Positions 1-9,959 of a DNA stretch of 64,000 bases are shown here, in pieces. The stretch lies in the NCBI GenBank assembly GCA_001600175.1, contig BCJC01000001.1, positions 4,821,652 to 4,885,651 on the forward strand. The letters run 5' to 3'. This DNA is from Erythrobasidium yunnanense. Lineage: Eukaryota; Basidiomycota; Cystobasidiomycetes; Erythrobasidiales; Erythrobasidiaceae. Below the pieces are notes generated by a model. The model was not told where the DNA came from. It saw only the letters and a list, made by a program, of their open reading frames with translations, and searched no databases. Position 1 is the first letter of the stretch, and each line of letters begins with the position of its first letter. Position numbers and translations under genes: made by a program.

Positions 1-712
1 GCTTCCGATAATGCCCTTTGATAGACTCAACATTGCCGAAGTAGTAGGCGCTGTCAAAGCAGAAGAACGTCAGAATACGCAAGTGACAAGTTCAGCAATA
101 GGCTGGCGAACGTGTTGAATACCTTGAGCTCTCAGCATTCGACTTGACGTCTTTCACCTTCTCCACCAAGGTTCCGCAAACGATGCCTATCTTGAACTGC
201 TTTGCGAGCCCAGCGATATAGTCTGTCGTCTCGTTATCATCATGGAAGACTGGTCAGTGAAGTAGGGAGAAGTTGCAGTATTAGCTTTTTCGAAAAGTGC
301 GAGCTGCGAGCCGGCAGGATGTACTCTTCTCGGGCGAATCCGCAACGATTCCTTGTGTGAAGAACTCAAGAAAGATGACAACGTTGGCATGATGATCTTG
401 TGAAGCAGCCACGACGTATGGCCGCAGCTTTTCGGTACTTGACCTTATTTCAGGCGCAGAGTTGACTTGAGATAAAGCAAGCGAGTGGGCCAGATCGTGG
501 CATGGTTCGCAGTGTATATCAGGTTCGTATGAATTGGTGGGCAGGCAAATGCGAGGACGAGAACGAGGTCCGGGAGAAGGGCAACCGGTAGGATGTAGAT
601 ATCGACTTGAAGTATTGACATTATAGGCAGGGAAGAGTAAGAATGACAGAGAACTACCATGGCTACAAGCAGAGGAACACTGTGCGCTACTTATCAGGCA
701 ACTATGAATCAT
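1..712 (-). pseudogene. Nitrilase-like gene, 5' part, cut by the window edge
   Basis: Read on the minus strand, about 450-340 encodes a segment containing ANVVIFLEFFTQGIVADSPE. This matches the region around the catalytic glutamate of carbon-nitrogen hydrolases (nitrilase superfamily). A later exon, about 250-90, encodes HDDNETTDYIAGLAKQFKI and continues to AYYFGNVESIKGHYRKR, the beta-strand containing the conserved KGHYRKR nitrilase motif. A probable intron with a TTTGACAG acceptor lies between about 140 and 55. The cysteine half falls beyond base 1. The first exon cannot be joined cleanly, and the homologue in the right arm is clearly broken, so whether this copy is functional is unknown. 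Confidence 0.55.
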
Positions 713-1077
713 TACAAAAAAGAAAGTGACGCCTCGATACGCGGCTTCACCAGTGGAAAGACGAACTAAGGCCGAGAAATAAGGAAGTGGTGAAGATATG
801 GAATGATGCTAAGACATAATACCCTTTCAAGTCTGATAACGGCGGGTAGGCTGTTCGTGGTGCACCTCGAGGCGGTCTTTTGCTGTATTGAAGGCTGTGG
901 TACTTGTCACGGTGTTGCGGAGCTCTGAAACTAGTACTGTACAATCCAGAGTGGAAGGCGGTATAGGCGGAAGGATGGCGATGCGAAAGCAGAGATCGGC
1001 GCCACTTCTCGTAGTGCTGTCTTGTGCAATATAGAGTGAAGTGACAGACTGAAGTCACTTGGTTGCAAGCGCTCCCT

Positions 1078-2216
1078 TCAGACATGGCCCATAACCTTCT
1101 CGAGCTTGGAAGCATAGTCGTCGCCATTGTTTCCGATGTAACTTCCTGCCATATAATAATCATCGTACCAGCCTTGACCATTGTATCTATCGTAGATTTG
1201 CTGTTGTTGCTGTTGCTGTTGCTGTTGACATAGGTATAGCGATCATCATACCCTCATCCTCATCTCTGTGGTTGGCCGAGTCAATCTTGAAAGGCGTTTC
1301 GCTATTTGCCAAGCTTGTGCCGCAGGTAGAAAGGTGCTGTGCTAGGGAAGCTTGGGATAGATCGATGGTGGATGCTGCGAAGAGATAGCATCTGTGTCAG
1401 CAAATCGCTGGAGGTAGCGTTTTCCAATATGCTATGTCTACTCACAGATGACGCTGTTCGAGTCTCTGAGCGAAGAAGCCGTCCTGTTGCTGCTGCTGTT
1501 GCTGGGAGTAGAGGTACAGAGGGCGAAATAGGGATTGTTCCAGAATAGAAACCGGGATCCTGCCGTCCTGGAGCGTGTGGATTTAAGGATCCTTGTGGAA
1601 GAGAGTGCATAGCTCCTACAAAGCTCCTACAAACATACACATCGCCCAAAATCAGCTTTTCCGGGTAAAAGCTCGCCTGAAAGACGTAGACGGAGTAGGC
1701 GCGCGTACCGAAAGCGTGCATCTGCTGAGACGGGTCGACAAAGCCGGTCATATCATTGTCCGGGATGTCGCTACTCTGCACCGTCGGGTCCGTCTGCGAG
1801 AATAAGCCTCAGAAATGTCGCGCGCAAACAGGCAAATTGGAGCATACCATCCTTCGCTTGAATGCGAGAGCAGCAGTAGCAGCTGAGGTAGCTACAGTGG
1901 ATGATTATTCTTGCGACATCGCCATCATCGCTTGCTGCCTTTCTCCCTCAAGCCCGACGTGTCCGACATCGACATCGTGGAGTTCTCTCTTCCTGCCCAG
2001 TACGCTCGACGTGCTGGGAGCGAGTGGAGCACTCGATAGCTGCTGCCCAGCGAAGCGAGCTGGCCAATCGTAGCTCGAGCTGGAATGAAAGGCAAATTTT
2101 GTGTTGAATGTGACGAAGTGGGGAAGAAAGAAATCAAGATGAAAGGAAGTGACCAAGAATCGTTGCTTGCATGTCGCTGCTGTCGGGTCACATTCCGGTC
2201 TGCTCTTCCAAGCCAC
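1078..2216 (-). CDS. Unknown gene R (left copy), poly-glutamine protein
   Basis: Unrecognised protein. The 3' exon (about 1230-1078, minus) encodes a poly-glutamine run from CAA/CAG repeats followed by IYDRYNGQGWYDDYYMAG and a terminal KLEKVMGHV, then a stop. Upstream exons give the readable stretch QSSDIPDNDMTGFVDPSQQM with a second short Q run (about 1500-1475). An intron of about 55 nt with a CTCGCAG acceptor precedes that stretch. A further upstream segment carries ATSAATAALAFKRR. Exon joins between the pieces are uncertain. The copy in the right arm has a 4-nt deletion relative to this one, so the left copy is the better candidate for a working gene. Function is not inferable. Confidence 0.45.
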
Positions 2217-3245
2217 CGCCGTTACTCAACGGGCATTTGGCAATGTCATCTGGTAATAGCTGAGACACCTGCGAAGTAGTTGAATCACTCCCGAAAGAGG
2301 TGTCTGACGTCTCCGGCGAAGAATCGGATTGAGCCGACAGGGTGCGGATGCGCAAAGCACGCGGTTCCTCCAATTTACAATCCTTGCGGGGCTGGTTGTG
2401 TGTCGTTACCCAAGCTTGAGCCCAAGCACAAGCCTCATCGAGCTCATATCCTACGAAGTTGACAAGGTAAATAAACAAATCAGCGGTGAGGGGCGCCGAA
2501 GGGGAGTCTAGTACGCACGGTTATTCCATCGAGGTATGAGATCCGCCAAAGGCCACTTAAGCAGACTGTACATGTCGCTGAACCAAGCCGACAGATCGTT
2601 TAGATAGTGGGGAGAACGACGAGGAGGTGTTTGGCATTTGCGAAGTAACGCATGTACCTCTGCAAGAGGCTCTACCAGAGGAACATGTGCAGCCCATTCG
2701 CCTTGCAGGAGAGGCAAGCAGTGTTTCTGGAGCATGTAGATGACGACAGCCTGCGAAGTAGACAGCGGTCGGTTCAAGCTGAGCAAAGGTTAGCTGATGC
2801 GACGGAAACACGCACAGCGTTTCTCGAGACACGATGAAGGTCTTTGATGTTGTCCTGCTCCGAAGAGGTGTTTAACAGATAGGATGGGAATTGTTCCAGC
2901 TCGGCGATCAGATACCTTGGGAGTGCAAGTATAAGCAACTGTCGGTATTTTGCACGAAACAGCCCAACATACTCGACATTAGACCGGCATTGAGCATCTG
3001 TGCTCGGTCTTGGGTACGGCAGGCAGCCCGCACTCGTCTCTGAGTTCGCAAAGGCCGGGAGAAAGCTCTTCCAGGACTCGAGCATTGTCAATATTACTTG
3101 TAGATAGTACTTGAAAGCTATGTCGTCTTTTGGGAACTTGTGCTGAAATGCGCGATTCGAGGCATTGATAGAAAGACAAGGAGGAGCGAAGAATGTGGGT
3201 CGGGTTTATTGCCGACCCATTCATTACACGCATCCATATCGCCAA
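2188..3245 (-). CDS. Unknown gene Q (left copy)
   Basis: Unrecognised. The strongest coding evidence is agreement between the two arms in a single frame: the segment at about 2786-2508 encodes CLPLLQGEWAAHVPL followed by LLRKCQTPPRRSPH and PLADLIP, and the right arm has the same protein with conservative replacements. An intron begins just after (GTGCGT donor in the right copy). The following exon encodes a tail containing THNQPRK and a serine/threonine-rich acidic end that stops near 2190. An upstream exon carries AFKYYLQVILTMLESWKSFL, identical in both arms. No known fold is obvious. Confidence 0.45.
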
Positions 3246-3376
3246 CCCTTCACACTACCATCNTGTACACACAGAGTGGACCACTATGTTCAATCCCCGC
3301 GCTGACAGTTGAAACACGTGTTTTCTTGGTCATCCACTATCTGAGACATGTCTCGGATTCGATCCGGATCAGTCAC

Positions 3377-5080
3377 TCATCCCTCCTCTTGTCCTCCGTA
3401 AGCCCCTAGAGCCGTAGTTGACACCCCATTGGCTGTAGCCACGTTCACTGTCGGCAGCATACTGCTTCCTGGCTTCTTCTGGCCGAAAAACACGTCTCTC
3501 GACTTGAACAGATTCCTACTGATCCCCAAGTTACTTGTGGCTTCCTGATGCGGATGCTGGTGTACATTCAGACTCTGAGATTTTTTCAACTTCCGCTTGC
3601 CATCAGCTGCTTGGCTTTCTTTGTCCAACAAAACGCTATATGTACTCTTTGCTTTGGTGGCTGAAGGCGGCATCAACCAGTTCTCTTCCTGCTCGTCATC
3701 TCCTCCTTCATTCCCTCTTCTCCGGCTGAGATGAAGCTTCTCGTCATTCGCCTTGGGGCAGCTTCGCTAATGTAAGGCTTGCCGGAACCTCCTTGGCCAG
3801 ATCAGCAGCTTTGGCAGCAGCTTTGGCAGCAGCTACTGACTTGGAAGGCGCTTTCAGATTGGGTGTAGGATGATGGTAAGGCGAATTCTCTTGTTGGGCA
3901 TCGTTGATAGAGCGCAATTGGGAGGTAGAGGCAGAGAAGACATTATAGATGGCATCCTGAGATGATGTTGGAGGGCAGGCGGGCGGATTGTCTAGCATCG
4001 CAGAACCATTTTACAGGTCAGTAATCTCCATCTAGAGCGTCTCTCGCTAGATAAGCGAAACGCACGCTCGACTGTTCCGCTCCAGAACTCTTGTATATGA
4101 TCTAGCTCGCCGCCGGCTACATCGTCTCCCCCTCCAGTACCGTCATGCGAGTTGCCCATGACCAGATCATTCAGCGAGAAGCCTGGCCCTGAGACAGCTT
4201 GATGAATCGTCAGGTTGTCTGTAAGCCGATCAAGCCTGATCGCAATCTTCTTGTACAGCGTCTCGTTNCTTGTTTGTGGAGATCTCGCTTGCGTCCGTCA
4301 CGGCGCGCCATCACTGCCGTTTTCCTGTAAACTCGATAATCGCACTGCTTCGGCATCTGCCTTCTTCCGCTTGCGNNACGTTGGTGCCAGGCCGTCACTG
4401 CTNTTTGCGGACTCGACTAGTCCGTAANTCGGTGAACCATGAANTGCGACNGGAAGAAGTTGGTCGANTCGGGCCCATTCTTGCAGCAGGAGTAGGTCAA
4501 TGCGCCAGAATCTCCAGTGAGAGTATGTTTTGATGCTTGATTCTGTTTGGAGAAATGGCAGGATGCCATTAGACATCGCCAGCGAGGCACAAGATTCAAA
4601 ACAACCTACTCGGGCATCTCCAATAAGGACAGCCCTTTATGTGATGTATTCGGCAAAGTGTTGCGTTTTTCTTCTTTCCTTCCGCATGCTCGTGCAATGA
4701 TGTTCCATTTGTGCTATTTCTCGATGTCTCCAGCGACGCGCGCCATGTGCTGTATGCCTGCTTGAACAGCCGGTCCTGCGGGTCCATCCCTGCTATACGA
4801 TCTTACAGGACCTGATACTCTTCATTGTTCTTGAGCGACGCGCTATCGGTGCGAACGTTCTCTAACAAGGTGGAAGAAAGACGCTTGGCCGGAAAGAGGT
4901 TGCTCGTCTGCTTTCTCCGACTATGTTGGGTCCTCCTGGCTGCTTAGTGCATCTGAGTACGTTGTGTAGCATTTCGTATCTAGGTCATCCAAGTCGAGAA
5001 GGAGATCTTGCGGTTGGTCCACGGCTGTCGAGTCTCCAGTATGCCGCGATCAGGCGCATTGTGATCAATCCAAGATGGCC
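3377..5080 (-). CDS. Unknown gene P (left copy), interrupted
   Basis: Unrecognised low-complexity protein. On the minus strand it ends at 3377 after an exon with KSTYSVLLDKESQAADGKRK and FFGQKKPGSS. Earlier exons contain an alanine/lysine repeat (AAAKAAAKAADLAK, about 3830-3790) and the stretch LYKKIAIRLDRLTDN (about 4260-4215). Eight N calls lie in the middle (4268-4468). Removing the N at 4268 puts TDASEISTNK and NETLYKK into one frame, so some frame breaks are probably sequence errors. The 5' portion (4577-5080) differs from the right copy by at least one single-base deletion. A run of basic residues (RKRKK) could be a nuclear signal, but this is weak. Confidence 0.4.
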
Positions 5081-5315
5081 ACCCTACAGACTTTTGGCAC
5101 AAATTTCTGCCAATGGTTTAGTCAAACGAGCCTCCAGCGTGCGCGGGCAGTGTCGAAGCTTGTGGCAGCCGTGCAGCAGATCTTTCTCGTCGAAGCGAGG
5201 TCAGAACGTCCGAGTGGGAGGCATCGGTTTAGATTTAGTAATCGGTGAATGGAGTAACGCAGTACAGGTGTAGCATATTCTCGATAGATTGCAGAGTCGC
5301 GAAATGGACAATTAG

Positions 5316-6886
5316 ATGGCTCTTTCCTTAACACGCTTTCGTAAGATGCTAGGACGTGCCGCCAAAGGTGCTGTACGCGTTGCAAGCCGTCGCCGTGTTG
5401 CTGGAACTGGTGCGACGCGCTCCTTCCTCGAGCCTCCGAGCCAGCAACAGCAAGATGTCATTGCGGGTAGCAGCAATAAACAGACGAACAGGAAGGCACC
5501 TACCGCGGCGACGAGCAGAAACAGCAGTAGCAGTAGCAGCAGCAGTAAACAAACTGAAAGCAATACGCTGACCGCAAGTAGTAGCGGCAGCGATAGCAAC
5601 GGCGCTGATAGACCGACAAATGCAGCTCATCGGCCGCTGGTTGAGCGCAGGAACAGAGAGCAGGCAGCAGCAGCGACAGCAGCAAGCAGCAGTAATGTCG
5701 CGCAACTTCTCGTCACAAACGCTCCATTGGATGTCAAGGGAAAGGGCAAGCAGACCGTCGTGGATGGCGAATGGTCATCAGGCAGCAGCGGCAGCAGCAG
5801 TAGCGACGTCAACGAAGGACAGATCAGGCTTTCAAGTCCGGAGACGCCGACCTCAAGCACGCCCTTGAGTGATGCATTGCTGCTGTCCGTCCCTAGTCAG
5901 CCTGGTCCATCATCCAGTATACCGAACGAGCTTCCTTCGCCTCCCGCTCTCTCCTCACCATCTAGGTCAGCATCAAGCAGCTCCTCTTCTTCTTCCGCAT
6001 CGTCGGCCGCAGAAGCTTCTACCTCTTCCAGCTCACCACCTGGGCCAAGCGATGTCAGTTTCCTTCCCTTCGTACCGCTTTCACCCGTCCCGTTACCTCA
6101 AATACGGCATCCATTCAATACGAATCAGTTCGTGTCGCGTCTGGAGCAGACTGGCGAATTCAGCAGAGGCACAGCAGAGGAGTTGATGCGAGCAACGAAA
6201 GCGCTATTGACGATGGCAGAAGATGGTGCTGGAGCCGACCTGGTAGCAAAAGCCGACTTAGAGAACGAAGCATATCTGTTCTCTGCGGCTCTGGCAGAAC
6301 TGCGGACGGAGGTTCAGATGACAGCTAGGACAGACGCCATAGCGCTCAGAAGCCTGAACTCCCAGCTACAACGCGAAGTCGATAGCTTGTCGCAGAAGTT
6401 GAGAGAGGATATCAATACCTTGAAGAATGATAATCAGCTCGACCTGAATAATCGGAAGGAAGAGGCCAGTTCCGATATATCGAATCTGGAGCAGAAAATT
6501 CTGGATATCAACAGCAAGTTCACTCTGCTTATGGGAGATTTCAGAGCTGCACTTGAGGCCAACAAGTGGATACAGACGCGGCGATCTATTGGTAAGTCTT
6601 TGCCAGCCTGTCGAGTCCAATATCAAGCTGATGCATACGTGTAACAGTCATGATAGCTGCTTTGGCGCTCTGCGTGATGGCATACGTGTCGACAATACCT
6701 CCTCCGCCGCCGCCTGCTCCACCTCGTCCGCCCTCAGTCGAAGAGCTTGGTTTGAAACAGATAGAAGAGCCCGATTCCGCAGAGCCCGGCTTCTTTTCGG
6801 GCTGGCTATCATCAGGGAGTGGATCAGCTGAGAAAGTGGAGGGGAAGATCAAGAAGGAGCCTGCTATCACACCTGACAAGAAGTGA
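5316..6886 (+). CDS. FMP32: Fmp32/MCUR1-like mitochondrial inner-membrane protein (DUF1640)
   Basis: Two exons, 5316-6591 and 6648-6886, joined across a 56-nt GTAAGT-AG intron, give about 504 residues. The N-terminus is basic and free of acidic residues (ALSLTRFRKMLGRAAKGAVR), as in a mitochondrial presequence. Residues of about 30-270 are serine/glutamine-rich low-complexity sequence. From about 275 the DUF1640/CCDC90 pattern appears: HPFNTNQFVSRLEQTGEFSR, then a long coiled coil (LNSQLQREVDSLSQKLRED), then FRAALEANKWIQTRR. One hydrophobic helix (IAALALCVMAYV) follows, at the start of exon 2, and then a proline-rich tail. Known family members sit in the inner membrane and bear on calcium uniporter or respiratory-chain function. 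The serine-rich insert makes it longer than yeast Fmp32 (about 200 residues). A degenerate copy of exon 2 lies downstream at 8060-8245. Confidence 0.85.
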
Positions 6887-7250
6887 GATATTGGCAAAGG
6901 CAGGGGTAATTGCCTAGCGGTCTATGTCAGCTCCCGCAGTATCGCAGTATATCAACCCTACAGCAAACGTTCGTTCTTCGTATTTTCTAGCCGGATTGTC
7001 TAGATGTTGCACTTTGATACAGCTTGACTTTAGCATTACCAGCGTTAGATATTGGGAAAGTAGAGACGGCCACTTCAAAGCACAGCGCCTGATGAAAGCA
7101 TTGCAAATACCAATCCTGGCTGCGTTTGCAACATTCTAGGCTTCACCTGCCTTCAGCCTTGTCCTCTGAACCCGCAAACTGTCCTTTACTGCCTACGAGA
7201 ACCTGGCTTATCCTTCGAGTACACATCTCGCGAATAGCAACAACAGCTTT
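6887..7250. other. Intergenic region between the Fmp32-like gene and an unknown gene
   Basis: No convincing gene. An in-frame open stretch from about 7157 runs into the next gene (reading SFTAYENLAYPSS before its ATG), so a further 5' exon of that gene may lie here. CTAG and TTCAG candidate acceptors occur near 7139 and 7157. Confidence 0.3.
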
Positions 7251-7939
7251 ATGTCGGTATTCAAGCTCATCCGGAATGTCTGGACACTGGAGGCCTCTGG
7301 AGTCAGCAAGGCGGAAGTAGTCGCATCTCAAAGCAGGGAAGACTTCGACGAGTTGCTCAAGTGCGCAGACTATGCTACCTAAACGATCAACCTCTACAAG
7401 CACCCGCTGATTGGCTTCCGACCTTCTAGACGCCTGTATGACCAGGTCGAACTCGTGGAATGCATGTTCGCATCCAGAGCAAAGGAGAAGGAAGATCAAC
7501 TTTGGATATCTAATCAGAACGTACGTAGCTCGAAGTTCCATCCGTGCTCGTCGCGCAATCGTTGCTGACCGAGCGCAACAGACTCAAGTGAAGGTTTTGG
7601 CCGAAGCTATGGAGCTCAAATGCCTCGAAGACGACGAATATAGCCTGTGGAAGGCTTTTCTTTCGCCAATCTCGGAAGTCGTGGATTCGCTTCAGGCCCT
7701 TACATCGAAGGCCATGTCTTAAAGAGTAGAAAGTTGCGACGCATTCTTTTTCGGACAACAGATCGAGTGGAAAGCTCAGAAGCTGAGGAGGGCGCTAGCA
7801 GATGTTGGGCACGAGGGGGAAATTGGTGAGCTCTGCGTAACGAGGCAGTGTCGTGGCCGGACCCGCTGATCGGGGTCTCGACTTTTTACAGTACAGGCTG
7901 CAAAACGCTGACTGGTCCCGCAGCTGTCCGACACGTCTG
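7251..7939 (+). CDS. Unknown small protein, multi-exon
   Basis: Not recognised. Exons 7251-7360, 7430-7520 and 7582-7722 splice in phase across introns of 69 nt (ending TTCTAG) and 61 nt (GTACGT to CAACAG) to give 113 residues, mostly predicted helix, with LYDQVELVECMFASRAKEKE and LAEAMELKCLEDDEYSLWK. Skipping the in-frame TAA at 7380 through the first intron is what makes the frame continuous. Downstream, IEWKAQKLRRALADVGHEGE (about 7762-7821) is also coding-like. If the third exon stops at a weak donor (GTCGTG) after SPISE, the protein would run on to about 7939. The 3' end is therefore uncertain. Confidence 0.5.
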
Positions 7940-8059
7940 ACAACACGCCTTCCACTTCCTCGCAGCCTTCTATGCCCGTAACGTGACTCGCGTTTACTAT
8001 ATCTATGGACGCTCCCAGCATATAGCGTCATGCGGATATATGTCTGTACCAACTATTCT

Positions 8060-8245
8060 GGTCTACGTGTCAACATCTCCTCCTTCTGCCGCCTGCTCCA
8101 GATCATCACTTGATCAGAGGAGCTTGGCTTGAAACAGGTTGCGAAGCCCTATCCTGCAGAATGCCAAAGCCTCTCCAGTCGCCTGTCTTCACAAAATATA
8201 TCAGCTGAGAAGATGCAAGGGAAGATCAAGAAAGCGCCAATCGTC
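8060..8245 (+). pseudogene. Decayed copy of the last exon of the Fmp32-like gene
   Basis: The stretch resembles 6680-6870. It has the same proline-coding CTCCTC/CCGCCTGCTCCA run, then GAGGAGCTTGGCTTGAAACAG, then the serine-rich segment and the closing GAGAAG...GGGAAGATCAAGAA. The peptides LGLKQVAKPYPAE and AEKMQGKIKKAP align with LGLKQIEEPDSAE and AEKVEGKIKKEP of the intact gene. An in-frame TGA interrupts the copy before LGLKQ, and the coiled-coil exon is not found upstream, so this is a partial tandem duplicate. Confidence 0.75.
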
Positions 8246-8463
8246 AAGGCTACAAGGCTGGAGAAGTGGGAAGCAGACCAAAGAGATGTAAAATTCTACA
8301 GTATTCTGGCAGCGACCTCATAGCCTATACAGTACTGTTTACAGTTCTCTAAATCTTCTATGATGCTACAGTCATCAATAGCGTGATCGGCGTTACTAGC
8401 CAAATTCCTACGGCATCTACATGTCATGGCTCAAAACAGCATTCGCTACAGGATCTCTTACTC

Positions 8464-9586
8464 CTATAGACCATACTTAATGATCCATTCAACCAGCTCT
8501 CCGATCATATAGTTACTCGTCTCGTGCCCTCTGCCAGGCTCTATGCATACCTTCTTCTCGCCTTCCGATCCCACTTCCAGTCCTTCCACAAACTTTCTCC
8601 CACATTCCCACGGCACAAGCTCGTCCACTTCTCCAGCTAGGACCAGGATCTTCTTGCCCATGAACGGATTCTGCGCAAGGTCTGCGGAAGTATACGGGAC
8701 GCTGTCCGGATCTATACGATCCAGAAGAGACTGGAGGGAAGTAGGCATATACGGGGGCTCGTAAGGCAGATTGTTGACGCCGGCTCGATGCCGCATCAAG
8801 ACTCGATATGAAGGGCAGCCGAGCATAGGTACACCGATCTTGAAGCGTGGATCTGGCATATCATATCAGGCGCTCCTCTTCCTACAGTCTCTCGGATGCG
8901 CCGTGCTGAGCTTACCGTTCTTCAAGACATGCCAGACCGAATGGCCTCCCAGACTGATGCCAGTCACGGCCCAATCGGTAATCTCAATGCCGTTATCGGG
9001 GAAGAGGAAGGACGGCAAGTAGTCTGCTATGAAGGAGACATCGTTGGCTGTTCCGACCAGCATCGCCAGCATATCTTGGGCATGCTTCAGATTCCCTTCG
9101 TTCCAAGCTTGCTGACCTTTAGCTGAGATCTTGCGCGTGCCATGGTTGCGCTGTACACAGTGCAGCGTCAGAAGTGTCTTGACTCTCGCGTGCCGATCAA
9201 AGAAGGGCTACCTGATCGAAAGTCTGATTTGACATGCTGAACATATTAGCATTTTCCTTGATTGTATGGCGTTGCACTTCCACGTACGACTATGATGAGA
9301 TGCTTCCTAGGCTTGTCGCCTTGGTTCTCGCTTTGCGTGCTATGCGCCAGAACGTCCTGATATGTCTTCTCGACTACGTGCTCTATCCGTTCCGCAGAGC
9401 CGAAGCTGAAGAGGCAAGCTATTAGTACACTTTCGTCGTTCCAGGCAAGGGTGTCGCGCAGTACCGGCCATGCAAGAAGAAGAGACACAGAGCCGTCTTC
9501 TTAATTTCTTGGCTGGCCAGAAGCTCGTTGACTCCATAGCAATTCGCCCATAAGCCGCCTATCGGCAGCTGGATCTTGCTGACCAT
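8464..9586 (-). CDS. Alpha/beta hydrolase fold protein
   Basis: Five exons on the minus strand (9586-9465, 9405-9288, 9223-9212, 9150-8916, 8852-8464) splice in phase to 291 residues. The protein has the oxyanion-side HGR motif (CLFFLHGRFG) and the conserved TFDQRNHGTR segment. It also has the nucleophile elbow GISLGGHSVW (serine), the acid region VLAGEVDELVPW and the catalytic histidine in EPGRGHET. This order is that of a fungal family of small alpha/beta hydrolases of unsettled substrate. The third exon is only 12 nt, encoding TFDQ, bracketed by introns of 64 and 61 nt. The ATG at 9586 was chosen because it begins just before the conserved IQLPIGG; an in-frame ATG at 9631 is possible. Confidence 0.85.
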
Positions 9587-9959
9587 CTTCTGAAGCTGAA
9601 GCCAGCTCTCCCAGAAGGTAGATCTCGACAAGAATCCGGCTCCTTGCTACTGTACCGGCCTTCAGAGAATGCTTGAGAGCGTGGGCAGACACACAAGATC
9701 ACTGCACTGTGAGTAGTAGAAGGCAGAGATGGTTGCCAGTCCGGTCAGAGGCTCTAGTCGAGCTAGGTAAGTTGCGCATGAATAGTAGCCGAAATGATCG
9801 TCAGGTCCAAGACTTAAAGGTTGGCACCGTATCGACAAGCAGAGTACAGGCGCAGATGAAGTCTAGCTTCTCTGTATACAATTGCCAAGGGCAAGTCGGC
9901 GGCACCACTGCAGTCCAGTGACATGCACCAAAATCGCGAATTGTCAAACTATCTGAACG

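Larger units (their letters stand above)
1..5085. repeat. Left arm of a large inverted repeat
   Basis: Reverse-complement homology to 20185-25243. Position x in 3263-4576 pairs with 25269-x without any indel; in 281-1181 the pair sum is 25256, so about 13 nt of net length change lies between. Homology reaches base 1, so the outer end of this arm may lie outside the window. The block near 3060-4576 looks identical to its partner. The stretches 1340-2950 and 4577-5085 are diverged, with small indels. The arm carries minus-strand copies of a nitrilase-like gene and of the unknown genes R, Q and P described separately. Confidence 0.93.

Noticed and set aside
747-1181. 144-residue frame on the minus strand, identical in both arms
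   Set aside because: It overlaps the better supported poly-glutamine exon of gene R in another frame, has no motif, and conservation is explained by identity of the DNA block.
1-5085. Arms as a DNA transposon or helitron
   Set aside because: No transposase, reverse transcriptase, integrase or helicase motif, and no short terminal inverted repeats or target-site duplication visible at about 20185 or 25243.
7143-7541. 132-residue minus-strand frame
   Set aside because: The plus strand gives a continuous three-exon protein with proper splice sites over the same bases.
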